DNA of 64,000 bases, taken from Planktosalinus lacus (GTDB taxonomy: Bacteria > Bacteroidota > Bacteroidia > Flavobacteriales > Flavobacteriaceae). Below the pieces are notes generated by a model. That model worked only from the letters and a program-made list of their open reading frames with translations, did not search any database and was not told where the DNA came from. How positions within the stretch are numbered: the first letter of the stretch is position 1; the number at the start of each line of letters is the position of its first letter. The translations under genes were made by a program, and so were the position numbers. The DNA lies in the NCBI RefSeq assembly GCF_014640155.1, contig NZ_BMGK01000002.1, positions 258,589 through 322,588 on the forward strand, read 5' to 3'. Shown in pieces: positions 53,842 through 63,440 of this stretch.

Positions 53842-55650
53842 ATGGAAAATAATTCAACAAATAAAGAACTCCTCCGAGGTGGCCAGTTTATCGTCAAAGA
53901 AACCGCCTGCGAAGATGTATTTACTCCTGAAGATTTCAGTGAGGAACAAAAAATGATGCGCGACTCTGTAAAAGAGTTTGTGGACAGGGAAATATGGCCG
54001 CACAAAGAGCGGTTTGAAAACAAAGATTATGACTTCACCGAGGAAGTAATGCGCAAAGCCGGCGAACTTGGTCTGTTGAGCATTGCGGTTCCTGAAGCTT
54101 ATGGCGGAATGGGCATGGGATTTGTAACCACTATGTTGGTTTGTGACTACATTTCGGGAGCAACCGGGTCGTTCAGTACCGCCTTTGGAGCGCATACGGG
54201 AATAGGCACCTTGCCGATTACCCTTTACGGAACCGAAGAGCAAAAACAAAAATACGTTCCAAAATTAGCTTCAGGCGAATGGTTTGGAGCATACTGTCTC
54301 ACTGAACCCGGAGCAGGAAGTGACGCCAACAGCGGTAAAACCAAAGCCGTGCTTTCGGAAGACGGTAAACATTACAGCATCACCGGTCAAAAGATGTGGA
54401 TATCCAATGCAGGATTTGCCAAAATATTTATCGTTTTTGCACGCATTGAAGACGACAAAAACATCACCGCTTTTATCGTGGAACGTGACAAAGCCGAAGG
54501 AATGACTTTTGGTGAGGAAGAACATAAACTCGGTATTCACGGGTCTTCTACCCGTCAGGTGTTTTTTAGTGATGTGAAAGTGCCCGCTGAAAACCTTTTG
54601 GGTGAACGCAACGGTGGCTTTAAAATCGCTATGAATGCTTTAAACGTAGGCCGAATTAAACTGGCCGCAGCTTGCCTGGACGCACAAAGACGTGTGACGA
54701 GCAATGCCGTAAAATATGCCAACGAACGCAAACAGTTCAACACTCCCATTGCACAATTTGGTGCCATCAAGCAAAAGTTGGCTGAAATGGCTACCGCTGC
54801 TTATGTGGGTGAAAGTGCTTCTTACCGAGCCGGAAAAAATATTGAAGACCGTATTGCGATGCGCGAAGCTGCAGGCAACGGCCACCAGGAAGCTGAATTA
54901 AAAGGTGTGGAAGAGTATGCTATTGAGTGTTCTATTCTGAAAGTAGCCGTTTCTGAAGACATCCAAAACTGTTCTGATGAAGGTATCCAGATTTTTGGTG
55001 GCATGGGCTTCTCAAAAGACACCCCCATGGAAGCTGCCTGGCGCGATGCACGCATTGCCCGCATCTATGAAGGCACCAACGAAATCAATCGGATGCTCGC
55101 CGTAGGAATGCTCGTCAAAAAAGCCATGAAAGGCCACATGGACCTTCTGGGACCTGCAACAGCCGTTGGCGAAGAATTACTGGGCATCCCTTCCTTTGAT
55201 ACACCTGATTATTCTGAATTGTTGGCAGAAGAAAAAGAAATGATTGGCAAACTCAAAAAAGTATTCCTGATGGTAGCCGGCGGTGCCGTGAAAAAGTATG
55301 GCCAGGACATCGAAGAACACCAGCAACTGTTACTCAATGCTGCTGATATTTTGATTGAAATCTACATGGCTGAATCTGCCATATTAAGAGCCGAAAAGAC
55401 AGCTAAACGTTTTGGTGAAGAAACCCAGAATGAACAAGTCGCAATGGCAAAACTGAACCTGTACCACGCCGTGGAGAAAATTACCACCGCTGCCAAAACA
55501 GGGATTATCTCATTTGCTGAAGGCGACGAACTCAAAATGATGATGATGGGATTGAAACGTTTTACCAAATACACCAACTATCCGGACATCATTGCCCTGC
55601 GAAAAACAATCGCCGAAAAAGTGATTGCAGAGAATAACTATCCATTTTAG
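53842..55650 (+). CDS. fadE: acyl-CoA dehydrogenase (FadE type)
   Basis: 602 residues, longer than the 380-residue simple acyl-CoA dehydrogenases, with the extra C-terminal helical domain of the FadE/VLCAD group. FAD/substrate motifs: YCLTEPGAGSDANSGKT, KMWISNAGFAKIF and the end region RIARIYEGTNEINRML, whose Glu is the expected catalytic base. First oxidation step of beta-oxidation. It closes the operon fadN-fadA-fadE and is followed by a terminator. Confidence 0.93.
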   Translation: MENNSTNKELLRGGQFIVKETACEDVFTPEDFSEEQKMMRDSVKEFVDREIWPHKERFENKDYDFTEEVMRKAGELGLLSIAVPEAYGGMGMGFVTTMLVCDYISGATGSFSTAFGAHTGIGTLPITLYGTEEQKQKYVPKLASGEWFGAYCLTEPGAGSDANSGKTKAVLSEDGKHYSITGQKMWISNAGFAKIFIVFARIEDDKNITAFIVERDKAEGMTFGEEEHKLGIHGSSTRQVFFSDVKVPAENLLGERNGGFKIAMNALNVGRIKLAAACLDAQRRVTSNAVKYANERKQFNTPIAQFGAIKQKLAEMATAAYVGESASYRAGKNIEDRIAMREAAGNGHQEAELKGVEEYAIECSILKVAVSEDIQNCSDEGIQIFGGMGFSKDTPMEAAWRDARIARIYEGTNEINRMLAVGMLVKKAMKGHMDLLGPATAVGEELLGIPSFDTPDYSELLAEEKEMIGKLKKVFLMVAGGAVKKYGQDIEEHQQLLLNAADILIEIYMAESAILRAEKTAKRFGEETQNEQVAMAKLNLYHAVEKITTAAKTGIISFAEGDELKMMMMGLKRFTKYTNYPDIIALRKTIAEKVIAENNYPF

Positions 55651-55714
55651 TTTCTAGAACCCTTGAAGGGCTCTAAACCCTTCAAAGGCTCATTAAATTT
55701 ATCTATAACACTGG

Positions 55715-55738
55715 CGCCCCAACTTATTGGGGCGTTTT
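55715..55738 (+). terminator. terminator after the fad operon
   Basis: Stem CGCCCCAA / TTGGGGCG with loop CTTA, followed by TTTTCTTT. Confidence 0.85.
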
Positions 55739-55817
55739 CTTTGAATGTGTTTTGAATAACGCACACTTTTTCATAAGTTCATCAAGTCCACAAAATGTTA
55801 AGATTACCCTTTTATCC

Positions 55818-55848
55818 TTTGTATTTGACATATTATGAAATAACTTTA
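55818..55848 (+). promoter_or_regulatory. candidate promoter TTTG-N19-TAACTTTA
   Basis: TTTG at 55818-55821 and TAACTTTA at 55841-55848, the usual -33/-7 spacing, about 100 bp before the gene at 55947. The remaining part of the 296-bp spacer 55651-55946 contains the fad terminator and nothing else recognisable. Confidence 0.5.
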
Positions 55849-55946
55849 CAGTTCTACATCTGTCTAAGAGTTTCTTAAAACAATATTCCAGTACACCCGC
55901 TCCAACAGAATACAATTAGATTTAGAGAAACCTAAAAAATAAAAAA

Positions 55947-56624
55947 ATGAACTATTCAGTAACAATTAAGAACCTAAAAAAAATAGACGAACTCCCTAAC
56001 TCGTGGTCTGAGACCGACTATAAAACACTCCTGGAAAAATTTAATTATCCCGATGCCGGCCAGCTCAAAACAAACGAACTCCAAGAATTTCTTTTCTTGG
56101 CAATTGCTGATTTTGAGCCTGAAGAAGCAGCGTCAATTATGCTCGAGTATAAGTTTTCAGAAGTATTGGAAGCCGGGCAAATTGACAATCTTTCACATGA
56201 AATACTGCGGGAGAAAATAGCCGAAAACTACTCTGACATTTCCCTACACAAAGGGTTGTTTGAAGTCAATCAATTGCTTTATAAAGCATACAACGGTAAG
56301 TTTCCTCATACACAGGCCAACTCCATTACCTTTGAACTGGTCGCTGAAGATGAAGACCAAACTGAAATCACTAAAGAAATAGTCATTAAAGCACTTAGTG
56401 CAGGGCTAAAGGACAGCAACCTGATCCACCGCCTTTTTGAAACACAATTGCAAGGCAAAGCCCCTTTTCCCGAAGCCCAACATATGCTCTGGGAACTACT
56501 AGATAAGGGAGAACAACAATATGAGGCCATCACTTCAGAAAAGTGGATTCAAAAAGAAGACTTTACAGCACCTGAGTTTAAAACCACGATCCGATTCTTT
56601 GAGGAAGAAGAAGATGAGTTATAA
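55947..56624 (+). CDS. hypothetical acidic protein
   Basis: 225 residues, not recognised. No signal peptide or membrane helix, so probably cytoplasmic. Acidic overall, especially the C-terminal FEEEEDEL. Mainly helical by composition: ELQEFLFLAIADFEPEEAASIML and IVIKALSAGLKDSNLIHRLFE. Codon use is like its neighbours and the promoter-like region upstream supports a real gene. No function is proposed. Confidence 0.6.
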   Translation: MNYSVTIKNLKKIDELPNSWSETDYKTLLEKFNYPDAGQLKTNELQEFLFLAIADFEPEEAASIMLEYKFSEVLEAGQIDNLSHEILREKIAENYSDISLHKGLFEVNQLLYKAYNGKFPHTQANSITFELVAEDEDQTEITKEIVIKALSAGLKDSNLIHRLFETQLQGKAPFPEAQHMLWELLDKGEQQYEAITSEKWIQKEDFTAPEFKTTIRFFEEEEDEL

Positions 56625-56736
56625 AACAGCCCACTTTTTTCTAAGCATTTTAGTGTTCCTTTCGATTGAAATAAAACGAAACGGAAAATTCAAATCTTAC
56701 ATTGCAAAACCAACTTATCTATTCATTTAATATTGA

Positions 56737-57231
56737 TTAAAATGTAAGCTGAAAGCCTAAACCATTCGTTGAGAATACTAGATGGGTATCCGGGCTGAAA
56801 TTTCTGGTTTTAGAAACCCCTATAGATTCATTATACTTAGTGACAGCATTCTTTAGGTTTCTTTTGGTCCCTTTTTGTAGAGGTATAGTCGCAGTAAAAA
56901 GTGCTAAACCGGCCCCTGCAAAAAACCAATTTGCTTCAAGATCTGGGCTAAATTCCAGTCCAACGGAAACTCCAATTAAAGCCCCGGAAGCAAAACTAAT
57001 AAGTGCAGCTCCAGTATGATTAGCTCTAGCTTTTTGCATTAATTTTTTAGTTTCGGGTGTGTTGCTCATTAATTTTTCAGCTTCTTTTAATGACAATTTA
57101 TCGTTCCCTTGTTGAACATAAAACCCTCTCCAAAAGTCTGATTTAAACTCCAATGGAGTGGTGTTTTGCTGACCATAAAGTGTAATAACTGTAAAAAAAA
57201 GTGTTAGGCAAAATAGGAAATGACATTTCAT
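56737..57231 (-). CDS. exported small hypothetical membrane-associated protein
   Basis: 164 residues. Signal peptide MKCHFLFCLTLFFTVITLYGQ, then KLSLKEAEKLM and two hydrophobic segments (GAALISFASGALIGVSVGL and WFFAGAGLALFTATIPLQ), and a C-terminal STNGLGFQLTF. This pattern is frequent in Bacteroidota proteins of unknown role, where a small lipid- or membrane-associated domain follows a signal peptide. It has its own start region and no clear partner. Confidence 0.65.
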   Translation of the reverse strand: MKCHFLFCLTLFFTVITLYGQQNTTPLEFKSDFWRGFYVQQGNDKLSLKEAEKLMSNTPETKKLMQKARANHTGAALISFASGALIGVSVGLEFSPDLEANWFFAGAGLALFTATIPLQKGTKRNLKNAVTKYNESIGVSKTRNFSPDTHLVFSTNGLGFQLTF

Positions 57232-57344
57232 AGCTTCTAATGATCAATTTTTTTGCCCAAAAATAATCTTTCATTAGTAAATAGACTATGTTAAAACATG
57301 AAAAAAAACACTATACCTTTAAACTGAAACCAATATTATCATTT

Positions 57345-59150
57345 TCAATCAACAAAATACATCTTTAGCTTCCCCCTGTTTTTTACATCAATTTCACCGC
57401 GATATTCACACACCCAGCTATCTTTTATCAATTCATAGGTGCCTTCACTGATGTTTATTTTTCCGGGTTCAGACATAGATTCCATTCTGGAAGCAACATT
57501 GACGGTATCACCCCAAATGTCATAGGCAAACTTTTTACTGCCCACAACCCCCGCCACTACCGGACCGGAGTTAATGCCTATCCTGATATCAAAAGTCAGG
57601 TCATTGACGGCTATATTGTTTTTTGTTTCTTCAACAAAAGCAGTAATTTCTTTTGCCGCCAGGATCATTTTATGGGCATGGTTGTCTTCAGTTACATTCA
57701 ATCCACCGGCACACATATAGGCGTCTCCAATGGTCTTGATTTTTTCCAATCCGTGTTTTTCTATAATAGTGTCAAACTTTGAAAAGTAAAAATCAACGGT
57801 TTCCACCAGTGTTTCCGGTGAGAGGTTTTCAGAATAGCTGGTGAATCCTTTAAAATCTGTAAATAAAACCGTCACAAGCCCGTGTTTCTTTGCTTTGACC
57901 TTTCCATATAATTTTAATTCATTAGCAGTCTCTTCAGGAAGAATATTAAGCAGTAATCGGTCTGACTTGTCCCGTTCTTCCTCAATAATTCTTTTGGTTT
58001 TTCTGATAAACAGATACCTTCTGTACCAGAGTATGGCTAGTATTGCAATAAAGATTAATACAATGGCAATGGAGTAAGTAACAATGCGTTGGTTCTTTCT
58101 TTTTTGTTCCAGCAGATCAACTTCTATTTGCTTTTGGGATACTTCAAAGTTCGTTCGTAAATCTGCTATTTGCTGCACGTTTTCCAAATTAATGACACTG
58201 TCTCTGTAAGCAATGTGTTCTTTGTAATGTTTTAAGGATGCTTCCTGATTGCCAGCTTCTTCATAAAGTTCAGAAAGGGTTAAGTTTGCATCACTAATCT
58301 GTTCTTTCAACTTGTATTGAGTAGCTAAATCCAGACTTCTTTGCGCATAATTCAAGGCAGCAGAAAAATCCTTTCGCCTTGAGTAAATATCAGACATATA
58401 GGTCAGGTAAACTGTAATGGGGTAATAGTCTTCCAGTTCCTCCAGTAACACCAAGGCCTCATTGATGTGTTGTTCTGCCAGAGCATCCTTGCCCTGTTCT
58501 GCATACACCATTCCCACATTTCCCAAATTATAGGCCGTGCCTATGGGATAATTTACCTGCTTAAAAAGCAAACCGGATTCTTCAAAATAATCAAGCGCCT
58601 TGTCAAAATGCTCGTTTTTAAATGCTTCGTCACCCGCATTGAGTAATGCAGATGCCAGCGTGAGCGAATCATTGGTTTCTCTTAAAATGTCAATGGATTT
58701 TGAATAATAGCTTTCGGCATTGCTTGCATTTCCTATGGTGGAATACACATCGGCTATAGTTAGATAAGCACCTCCCTCAAAAGATTTATCATTTATGCTT
58801 GAAGCTGCTTCACTTGCTTTTATATAGGACTCCAGCGCCATCGTTAAATTACCACCTCGTTGATACACCTGCCCTCTTATGCTATAGCCTCTGTAGAGAT
58901 AAATATAATCTTCACGCTTCCGGGATAATTCTATTAATTCATTAGCATACTTTAATGATTCTTCTATATCATTGGCGGTATTGAAGGATAAATTGCGCAG
59001 GAGTTCCAGTTCATCAACTCCGGTTGTGTTTCCTTCCTCATAAATAACTTTCAGGCTGTCTGCTACGTTCCGGTCCTGAGCAAAACTAACTTGAGTGCAA
59101 AGCAAGAGGCAAGCTACTAAAACATACCTGCTATTGCTTTTGAAAAACAT
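57345..59150 (-). CDS. TPR-sensor class III adenylate cyclase, membrane-bound
   Basis: 601 residues. Signal peptide MFFKSNSRYVLVACLLLCTQVSFAQ, then TPR-like helices (residues 30-330, e.g. GNVGMVYAEQGKDALAEQHINEALVL), a coiled linker, one transmembrane helix (TYSIAIVLIFIAILAILWY), and a cytoplasmic cyclase domain. Metal Asp residues are in FTDFKGFT and TIGDAYMCAGG; substrate residues Lys (EKIKTIGD) and Asp (YDIWGDTVN) mark adenine; NVASRME holds the transition-state Asn/Arg. It should make cAMP on a signal sensed by the periplasmic TPR domain. A small gene of unknown function precedes it by 7 bp. Confidence 0.92.
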   Translation of the reverse strand: MFFKSNSRYVLVACLLLCTQVSFAQDRNVADSLKVIYEEGNTTGVDELELLRNLSFNTANDIEESLKYANELIELSRKREDYIYLYRGYSIRGQVYQRGGNLTMALESYIKASEAASSINDKSFEGGAYLTIADVYSTIGNASNAESYYSKSIDILRETNDSLTLASALLNAGDEAFKNEHFDKALDYFEESGLLFKQVNYPIGTAYNLGNVGMVYAEQGKDALAEQHINEALVLLEELEDYYPITVYLTYMSDIYSRRKDFSAALNYAQRSLDLATQYKLKEQISDANLTLSELYEEAGNQEASLKHYKEHIAYRDSVINLENVQQIADLRTNFEVSQKQIEVDLLEQKRKNQRIVTYSIAIVLIFIAILAILWYRRYLFIRKTKRIIEEERDKSDRLLLNILPEETANELKLYGKVKAKKHGLVTVLFTDFKGFTSYSENLSPETLVETVDFYFSKFDTIIEKHGLEKIKTIGDAYMCAGGLNVTEDNHAHKMILAAKEITAFVEETKNNIAVNDLTFDIRIGINSGPVVAGVVGSKKFAYDIWGDTVNVASRMESMSEPGKINISEGTYELIKDSWVCEYRGEIDVKNRGKLKMYFVD

Positions 59151-59157
59151 GGTTGAA

Positions 59158-59526
59158 TTATTTGTTAATCATAATTTTTGGATCCTGATTGTAGGTAACA
59201 TTATCCACTGTATAAGTGATACCATAAGTTTCTATGGTTCCGGCGGGGAATGCTCCTATCTCCCCTTTCCAGGTTCCGTCTGATTGTATAGCAGGAAGCT
59301 TTTTGAAGACATTACTCCCTCCGGTTTCATAAATATTGGATATTGCTCCCACATCGCCTGCTTTTTGAAAGACGACAACATTACCGGATTGAACAGATGT
59401 TGTTAGATTATCATCTTCTGTTTGGGTACTACCCACATTTACTCCATCTGAAATGGTGGGTGGATATGGAACAGCTGACGTTGCGCTAATGGTAATGGTT
59501 ACTTTTTTTGGACCTGAATGACACAT
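59158..59526 (-). CDS. small beta-rich hypothetical protein cotranscribed with the cyclase
   Basis: 122 residues, not recognised. No signal peptide. Many Thr, Ser and Val residues (KKVTITISATSAVPYPP, GNVVVFQKAGD, WKGEIGAFPAGTIETYGITYTV) point to a beta-sandwich. It ends 7 bp before the cyclase start on the same strand. Function unknown; a partner or signal of the cyclase is possible by position only. Confidence 0.6.
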   Translation of the reverse strand: MCHSGPKKVTITISATSAVPYPPTISDGVNVGSTQTEDDNLTTSVQSGNVVVFQKAGDVGAISNIYETGGSNVFKKLPAIQSDGTWKGEIGAFPAGTIETYGITYTVDNVTYNQDPKIMINK

Positions 59527-59719
59527 GATAAAATGTTTTTGTTGGTTAATAGACAGTTAAGATAATTAAAGGAATAATATAAATTTCATTTTTTTATATG
59601 AATCACTCCATTTTCTGTCCGAAAGCAACCTATTATTTATCAACCGTTAAGTACAATTGAAATTTTTCGTTAAATTATCAAGTATTATACAAGTACATTA
59701 TTTCCTACAAAACAACTTT

Positions 59720-60190
59720 TTAGGATGATTTAAGCTCAAAATAACGGGCGGCACCCTTATTAAACTCCGGTACATACCTAAAACCCAGAAATTTAAACCA
59801 ACTGATTTGACCGGGATGCTCAGAAGCCGAATATATTACACAGGTACACCCCTTATAATTTGATGTTTCCTGCTTTAACAGCGCCCTCAAATCAAAACTT
59901 ATTTTTAATGCATATTCATCCATAAGCTTTCCGGCAATAAAAAATGTTTCATACTTTTTTATCCCTAAAACATAAAACCCTAAAATCGCAATAGGTTGCC
60001 CATCAAAAGTTTTCCAGATTTTTGAAAATCCGTCTATTTCACACAATTCAAGTTTGTTGACCACAAAATCATGTGCTCCCTCGATGCTATACTTGTCCTG
60101 AAGCTTCCATTCACTTTCGGTAAGATACCATGGGTTATTTAAAATAAATAAAATGTCACCGGTGCTTATTTCACTATGAATCTGACACAT
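59720..60190 (-). CDS. GNAT-like acyltransferase, weak assignment
   Basis: 156 residues. A GNAT-fold pattern is suggested by the beta-strand with substrate-loop (IWKTFDGQPIAILGFYVLG), a helix, and the C-terminal block WFKFLGFRYVPEF, which resembles GNAT motif B. The acetyl-CoA loop (Q/R-x-x-G-x-G/A) is not clear. No signal peptide. It stands alone 193 bp from the cyclase pair and its own promoter is not obvious. A degenerate or distant GNAT is the best guess. Confidence 0.5.
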   Translation of the reverse strand: MCQIHSEISTGDILFILNNPWYLTESEWKLQDKYSIEGAHDFVVNKLELCEIDGFSKIWKTFDGQPIAILGFYVLGIKKYETFFIAGKLMDEYALKISFDLRALLKQETSNYKGCTCVIYSASEHPGQISWFKFLGFRYVPEFNKGAARYFELKSS

Positions 60191-60350
60191 ACCTTTGGGT
60201 TTAAAGCAAACTTATTACGCAACAACAAGATACAATGTTTTTTTGTGTGAAGGATTGCGCCGCATAAAAAAGCAATGACCCTCCAAAATATTAAAACCTG
60301 CAGCACCTCATTCATAGCCCCTTCATATCAGGAAACGACTACAATTTTCA

Positions 60351-60358
60351 TATCTTTA
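60351..60358 (+). promoter_or_regulatory. -7-like box TATCTTTA ahead of the sulfurtransferase gene
   Basis: TAnnTTTA box 17 bp before the ATG at 60376; the spacer on its other side (60191-60350) shows nothing else. Confidence 0.4.
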
Positions 60359-60375
60359 TAAAAGAATTGTAATAT

Positions 60376-61233
60376 ATGACTCCCGTGATGCACCCGCTCA
60401 TTCAAGCCGAAACCCTTTGCAGTATGCAGGACGATAAACATCTTGTGGTAATACACGCCGGTTTTGGCGAAACGGCTTATGCCAATTACCTGAAGAAACA
60501 CCTCAAAGGCACCCGGTTTGTCGAGTTAAATACAGATTTGTCAGACATTAAAGAAAATGCCGCTCAAGGCGGAAGACACCCCTTACCGGCCGTTCAGGCC
60601 TTTGCAAGACGGGTAGCCCGGCTGGGCATTACAGCCCAAAGTCATGTGGTGGTGTATGATGAGAACAAAGGTGCCAATGCAGCTGCACGGTTTTGGTGGA
60701 TGCTCAAAGCCCTGGGGCATCAAAAAGTACAGGTGTTGGATGGCGGGCCTGAAGAAGCTGAACAGGCAGGGTTTCCAACGGATACCAACATCCCTGAGGT
60801 GCAACCCGCAACAGCTTATACAACTGAACAGTGGCTGCTGCCCACAGCAAGCCTGGATGAAGTCACCCGGGCTTCAGAAAAAAATACTGTAACGATTATC
60901 GATGTGCGCGAACCCCAACGCTATCAAGGCATCACCGAACCCATCGACCTTATAGCCGGTCATATTCCCGGGGCGATTAATAAACCTTACCAACACAACC
61001 TCAACACCCACGGAAGGTTTAAAGAGGCCTCTGAGCTCAGAAAAATGTATCAGGAATTTACAGCAGACACAACCCTTGTTCATTGCGGTTCGGGCGTTAC
61101 GGCTTGTCATACCCTACTTGCATTTGCGGTGGCAGGCCTTCCTATCCCCAAACTGTATGTGGGTTCCTGGAGTGAATGGTCCCGCAACAACAAACCCATG
61201 GCAACCGGTACCCACTCAAAAGGCACTTCTTAA
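60376..61233 (+). CDS. tandem-rhodanese sulfurtransferase (SseA/MPST type)
   Basis: 285 residues with two rhodanese domains. The catalytic Cys is in LVHCGSGVTACHT near residue 236; CGSGVTA is the loop of 3-mercaptopyruvate sulfurtransferase rather than the CRKGVTA of thiosulfate sulfurtransferase. The first domain (VVVYDENKGANAAARFWWML) has no Cys and is structural. IIDVREPQRYQGITEPIDLIAGHIPGAIN is the conserved second-domain start. Single gene with no obvious partner. Substrate preference is inferred from the loop only. Confidence 0.9.
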   Translation: MTPVMHPLIQAETLCSMQDDKHLVVIHAGFGETAYANYLKKHLKGTRFVELNTDLSDIKENAAQGGRHPLPAVQAFARRVARLGITAQSHVVVYDENKGANAAARFWWMLKALGHQKVQVLDGGPEEAEQAGFPTDTNIPEVQPATAYTTEQWLLPTASLDEVTRASEKNTVTIIDVREPQRYQGITEPIDLIAGHIPGAINKPYQHNLNTHGRFKEASELRKMYQEFTADTTLVHCGSGVTACHTLLAFAVAGLPIPKLYVGSWSEWSRNNKPMATGTHSKGTS

Positions 61234-61265
61234 TACCTTGCCGTAGTGGCAGCATTATAATTAAA

Positions 61266-62450
61266 TTATTTCTTAATCAGTTTTTTTGTGATTTGCTTGT
61301 TACCGGATGTGATTTTTAAGAAATAAACCCCCGGCTTCAGACGTGAAATATCCAACATTCCGCTTAGAGAAACTTCAGAAGTATCCTGCTGTGTCAAGAC
61401 CACCTGCCCTTTAAGACTGATGATTTCTACCACATAATCATTAGTAACACCTTGTCTGTCAAAGTGAATATAATCCCCCGCAGGGTTGGGGTAAAACGTC
61501 ACAGCCTCTACTCCTAACTCTGGAGTGGATAAGTTTTCATCTGCAAAAATCGTAAAACTGGTAAGTGCAAAAGCACCATAAACTGTTTCGGTGCGGGCAT
61601 ACATTGTTTGTGGATTGGTTATATTTTCATAAGCTTCAGGGGCATCAACACCATTTGTTTTGTTTTGAGCATCTGTTTCTGTTTCGTAAAATGTAACCTC
61701 CAGGCCGCTTTGCGTTCCTGTTATTTCAGGAATCAACAAGGTCAGGTCAAACTGGGCTATCCCATCGCCGTCTGCATCAAAGACAACAAAATCGTCTTCC
61801 AGCACTACGGGTACACCGGGAACAGTATCTACAGCGATAAGCAATGGTTCAATTGAAAAACATCCCGTATCCAGGTTTTCTACCCTTACATAAATTGTTT
61901 GTTCTGGTGTTTCTATATTTTCATACGTGGTAGTAAGGGCAATTGGGTTTTGGTTAGTTTCAGCGTCAGACAAAATTTCAAAATAATAAAAAACAATGTT
62001 TTGAGAAGTATCAGCAATCTCACTCTCCCTGATGGTTAAATCAAATAGTTCATGGCCATCCCCATCAGTGTCTATAAGGACTATGGGATCTGGAGTGTTT
62101 GTTTCCGGAAGGAAAACAACCACAAGTTCTAACCCGGTAACAGCATACTCCCCTGTCACAATGGCTTCTACCCTGCCAAATACAGTTTGAGAATAGGGGT
62201 CTATATTAGTATAATTTAATGGCGATAATGTAAAAGTTCCTGCCTCGGCATCTGCTTGTGTTTCGTGAAAAGTTAATTGAACCTCCGTTTGACCACCAAT
62301 AATTTCAGCTTCAGCCATCGACAAATCAAACGTAGCAAAACCGTCATTGTTAGTATCACAAGTGGTTAAAGGGCTGGGTGGATATGCCGTCACTTGTGCA
62401 TTAAGCCACTGGCTTCCTGTTAATAAAAGGAGGAGCGAAATAGTTTTCAT
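61266..62450 (-). CDS. secreted beta-repeat protein with T9SS sorting domain
   Basis: About 394 residues from the ATG at 62450 (MKTISLLLLLTGSQWLNAQ signal peptide; GTG three codons earlier rejected). Three similar modules of about 90 residues follow, each with a D-x-D-G-F/H/I-x-x-F-D-L loop (NDGFATFDLS, GDGHELFDLT, GDGIAQFDLT) and an E-x-Q-I/T-V/M-Y/F-x-R-V/T-E repeat. The end (VTFYPNPAGDYIHF, IISLKGQVV, GVYFLKITSGNKQ...KLIKK) is a T9SS sorting domain. Similar gliding- or adhesion-type surface proteins are known; no catalytic residues. Confidence 0.85.
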   Translation of the reverse strand: MKTISLLLLLTGSQWLNAQVTAYPPSPLTTCDTNNDGFATFDLSMAEAEIIGGQTEVQLTFHETQADAEAGTFTLSPLNYTNIDPYSQTVFGRVEAIVTGEYAVTGLELVVVFLPETNTPDPIVLIDTDGDGHELFDLTIRESEIADTSQNIVFYYFEILSDAETNQNPIALTTTYENIETPEQTIYVRVENLDTGCFSIEPLLIAVDTVPGVPVVLEDDFVVFDADGDGIAQFDLTLLIPEITGTQSGLEVTFYETETDAQNKTNGVDAPEAYENITNPQTMYARTETVYGAFALTSFTIFADENLSTPELGVEAVTFYPNPAGDYIHFDRQGVTNDYVVEIISLKGQVVLTQQDTSEVSLSGMLDISRLKPGVYFLKITSGNKQITKKLIKK

Positions 62451-62883
62451 AGGATACACGTTGTTTTTATAATCCGGTAAATATATCTAAAAAATAGTAT
62501 AGCCTCCATCCCAACTATGCAAAATATAGCTTTGAAAGCTCCTGATTTCAATTAAAAATAAAAGATCGCGCTATCTATTTGTAAATAATAAAAAAACAAC
62601 TAACCTGAATCTACATGCAAGCCCTTTACAGCGAATTTTATTCAAAAATAAAAAAAAACAGACCACGTTTAGAACAACCAAACAAAATTTGATGTACATT
62701 TTAGCTTACTTTATACTATATGTCTGAATACCAACACTTTAATTAGTATGATTATAATTATAATATTCTTATTTATTTTTAATATATAATTAATTATTTG
62801 TAATTATTTAACAAATATTAGTGTTTATTTTTCAATAACTGATGTATCTTTGCGCCGTATAATTAATAACACATACATCCAAA
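62451..62883. other. AT-rich intergenic stretch with one promoter
   Basis: 433 bp between divergent genes. Apart from TATCTTTG at 62845-62852 nothing recognisable is present; no hairpin, RNA gene or credible reading frame was found. Confidence 0.7.
62845..62852 (+). promoter_or_regulatory. promoter -7 box TATCTTTG of the coiled-coil lipoprotein gene
   Basis: Exact TAnnTTTG box 31 bp before the ATG, followed by GCGCC. Confidence 0.7.
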
Positions 62884-63387
62884 ATGAAAAACATTTTAAT
62901 GATTCTGGTCATCGTTGCAGTTGCAATGACTTCTTGTAACAATGACAAACAAGTTTTATCATCTTCATTTGATGAATTACAAAAAGAAAGTGACAGCCTA
63001 CATCAGATGCACACAGCTCTTAAAAACAACCATGCTAAGCACTCACAAGCTTATACAGCGTTGGCAGAGCGTTTGAAAGGCTCACCACTTCAGGATTCAA
63101 CCTGGTTGGAAACTCTTGCAAGCCAAGAAGTAATGTTGAAAAGTCACGAAGCTGAAATCCAAAAAGTAGAACAACTTCTTGAAGGCCACAAAGAACTTAA
63201 AGCCAATTTCTCTGGACTGACTACTGAAGAAATGCAGGCGCAGATTGATGCAATGAGAACTGACCTTGAAGAAATCAGAAATTCACAAAGCAATTTGAGC
63301 GCTGACCATGAAGCACTGAACAATGAATTGGTGCAAATAGAAGAAGGGTTCAAAAAACAGGAACTGACTGCTGAAGCAAAGCAATAA
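62884..63387 (+). CDS. coiled-coil lipoprotein
   Basis: 167 residues. MKNILMILVIVAVAMTSCNND is a lipoprotein signal with lipobox TSC. The rest is almost fully helical and charged, with heptad patterns (LQKESDSLHQMHTALKNNHA, EAEIQKVEQLLEGHKELKA, MRTDLEEIRNSQSNLSADHEALNNELVQIEEGF). Expected in the periplasm, anchored to a membrane. Function unknown; coiled-coil lipoproteins of this size are common and highly expressed in flavobacteria. Strong own promoter and terminator. Confidence 0.8.
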   Translation: MKNILMILVIVAVAMTSCNNDKQVLSSSFDELQKESDSLHQMHTALKNNHAKHSQAYTALAERLKGSPLQDSTWLETLASQEVMLKSHEAEIQKVEQLLEGHKELKANFSGLTTEEMQAQIDAMRTDLEEIRNSQSNLSADHEALNNELVQIEEGFKKQELTAEAKQ

Positions 63388-63411
63388 ACTTTTGACATCG
63401 TAAAACGCAGG

Positions 63412-63440
63412 ACCCAACTCTAGAAGTTGGGTTTTTTTTT
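63412..63440 (+). terminator. terminator after the coiled-coil lipoprotein gene
   Basis: Stem ACCCAACT / AGTTGGGT with loop CTAGA, followed by nine T. Confidence 0.9.

Noticed and set aside
55655-55695. CCCTTGAAGGG / CCCTTCAAAGG repeat after fadE
   Set aside because: Short partial self-complementary words with only two imperfect copies; the true terminator is the GC hairpin downstream.
55724-55915. 63-codon minus-strand reading frame in the spacer after the fad operon
   Set aside because: It runs across the fad terminator hairpin and opposite a promoter-like element, has no recognisable family or supporting context.
56521-56730. 69-codon plus-strand frame overlapping the hypothetical gene end
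   Set aside because: It overlaps the 3' part of the gene at 55947 in another frame; its composition fits a shadow frame.
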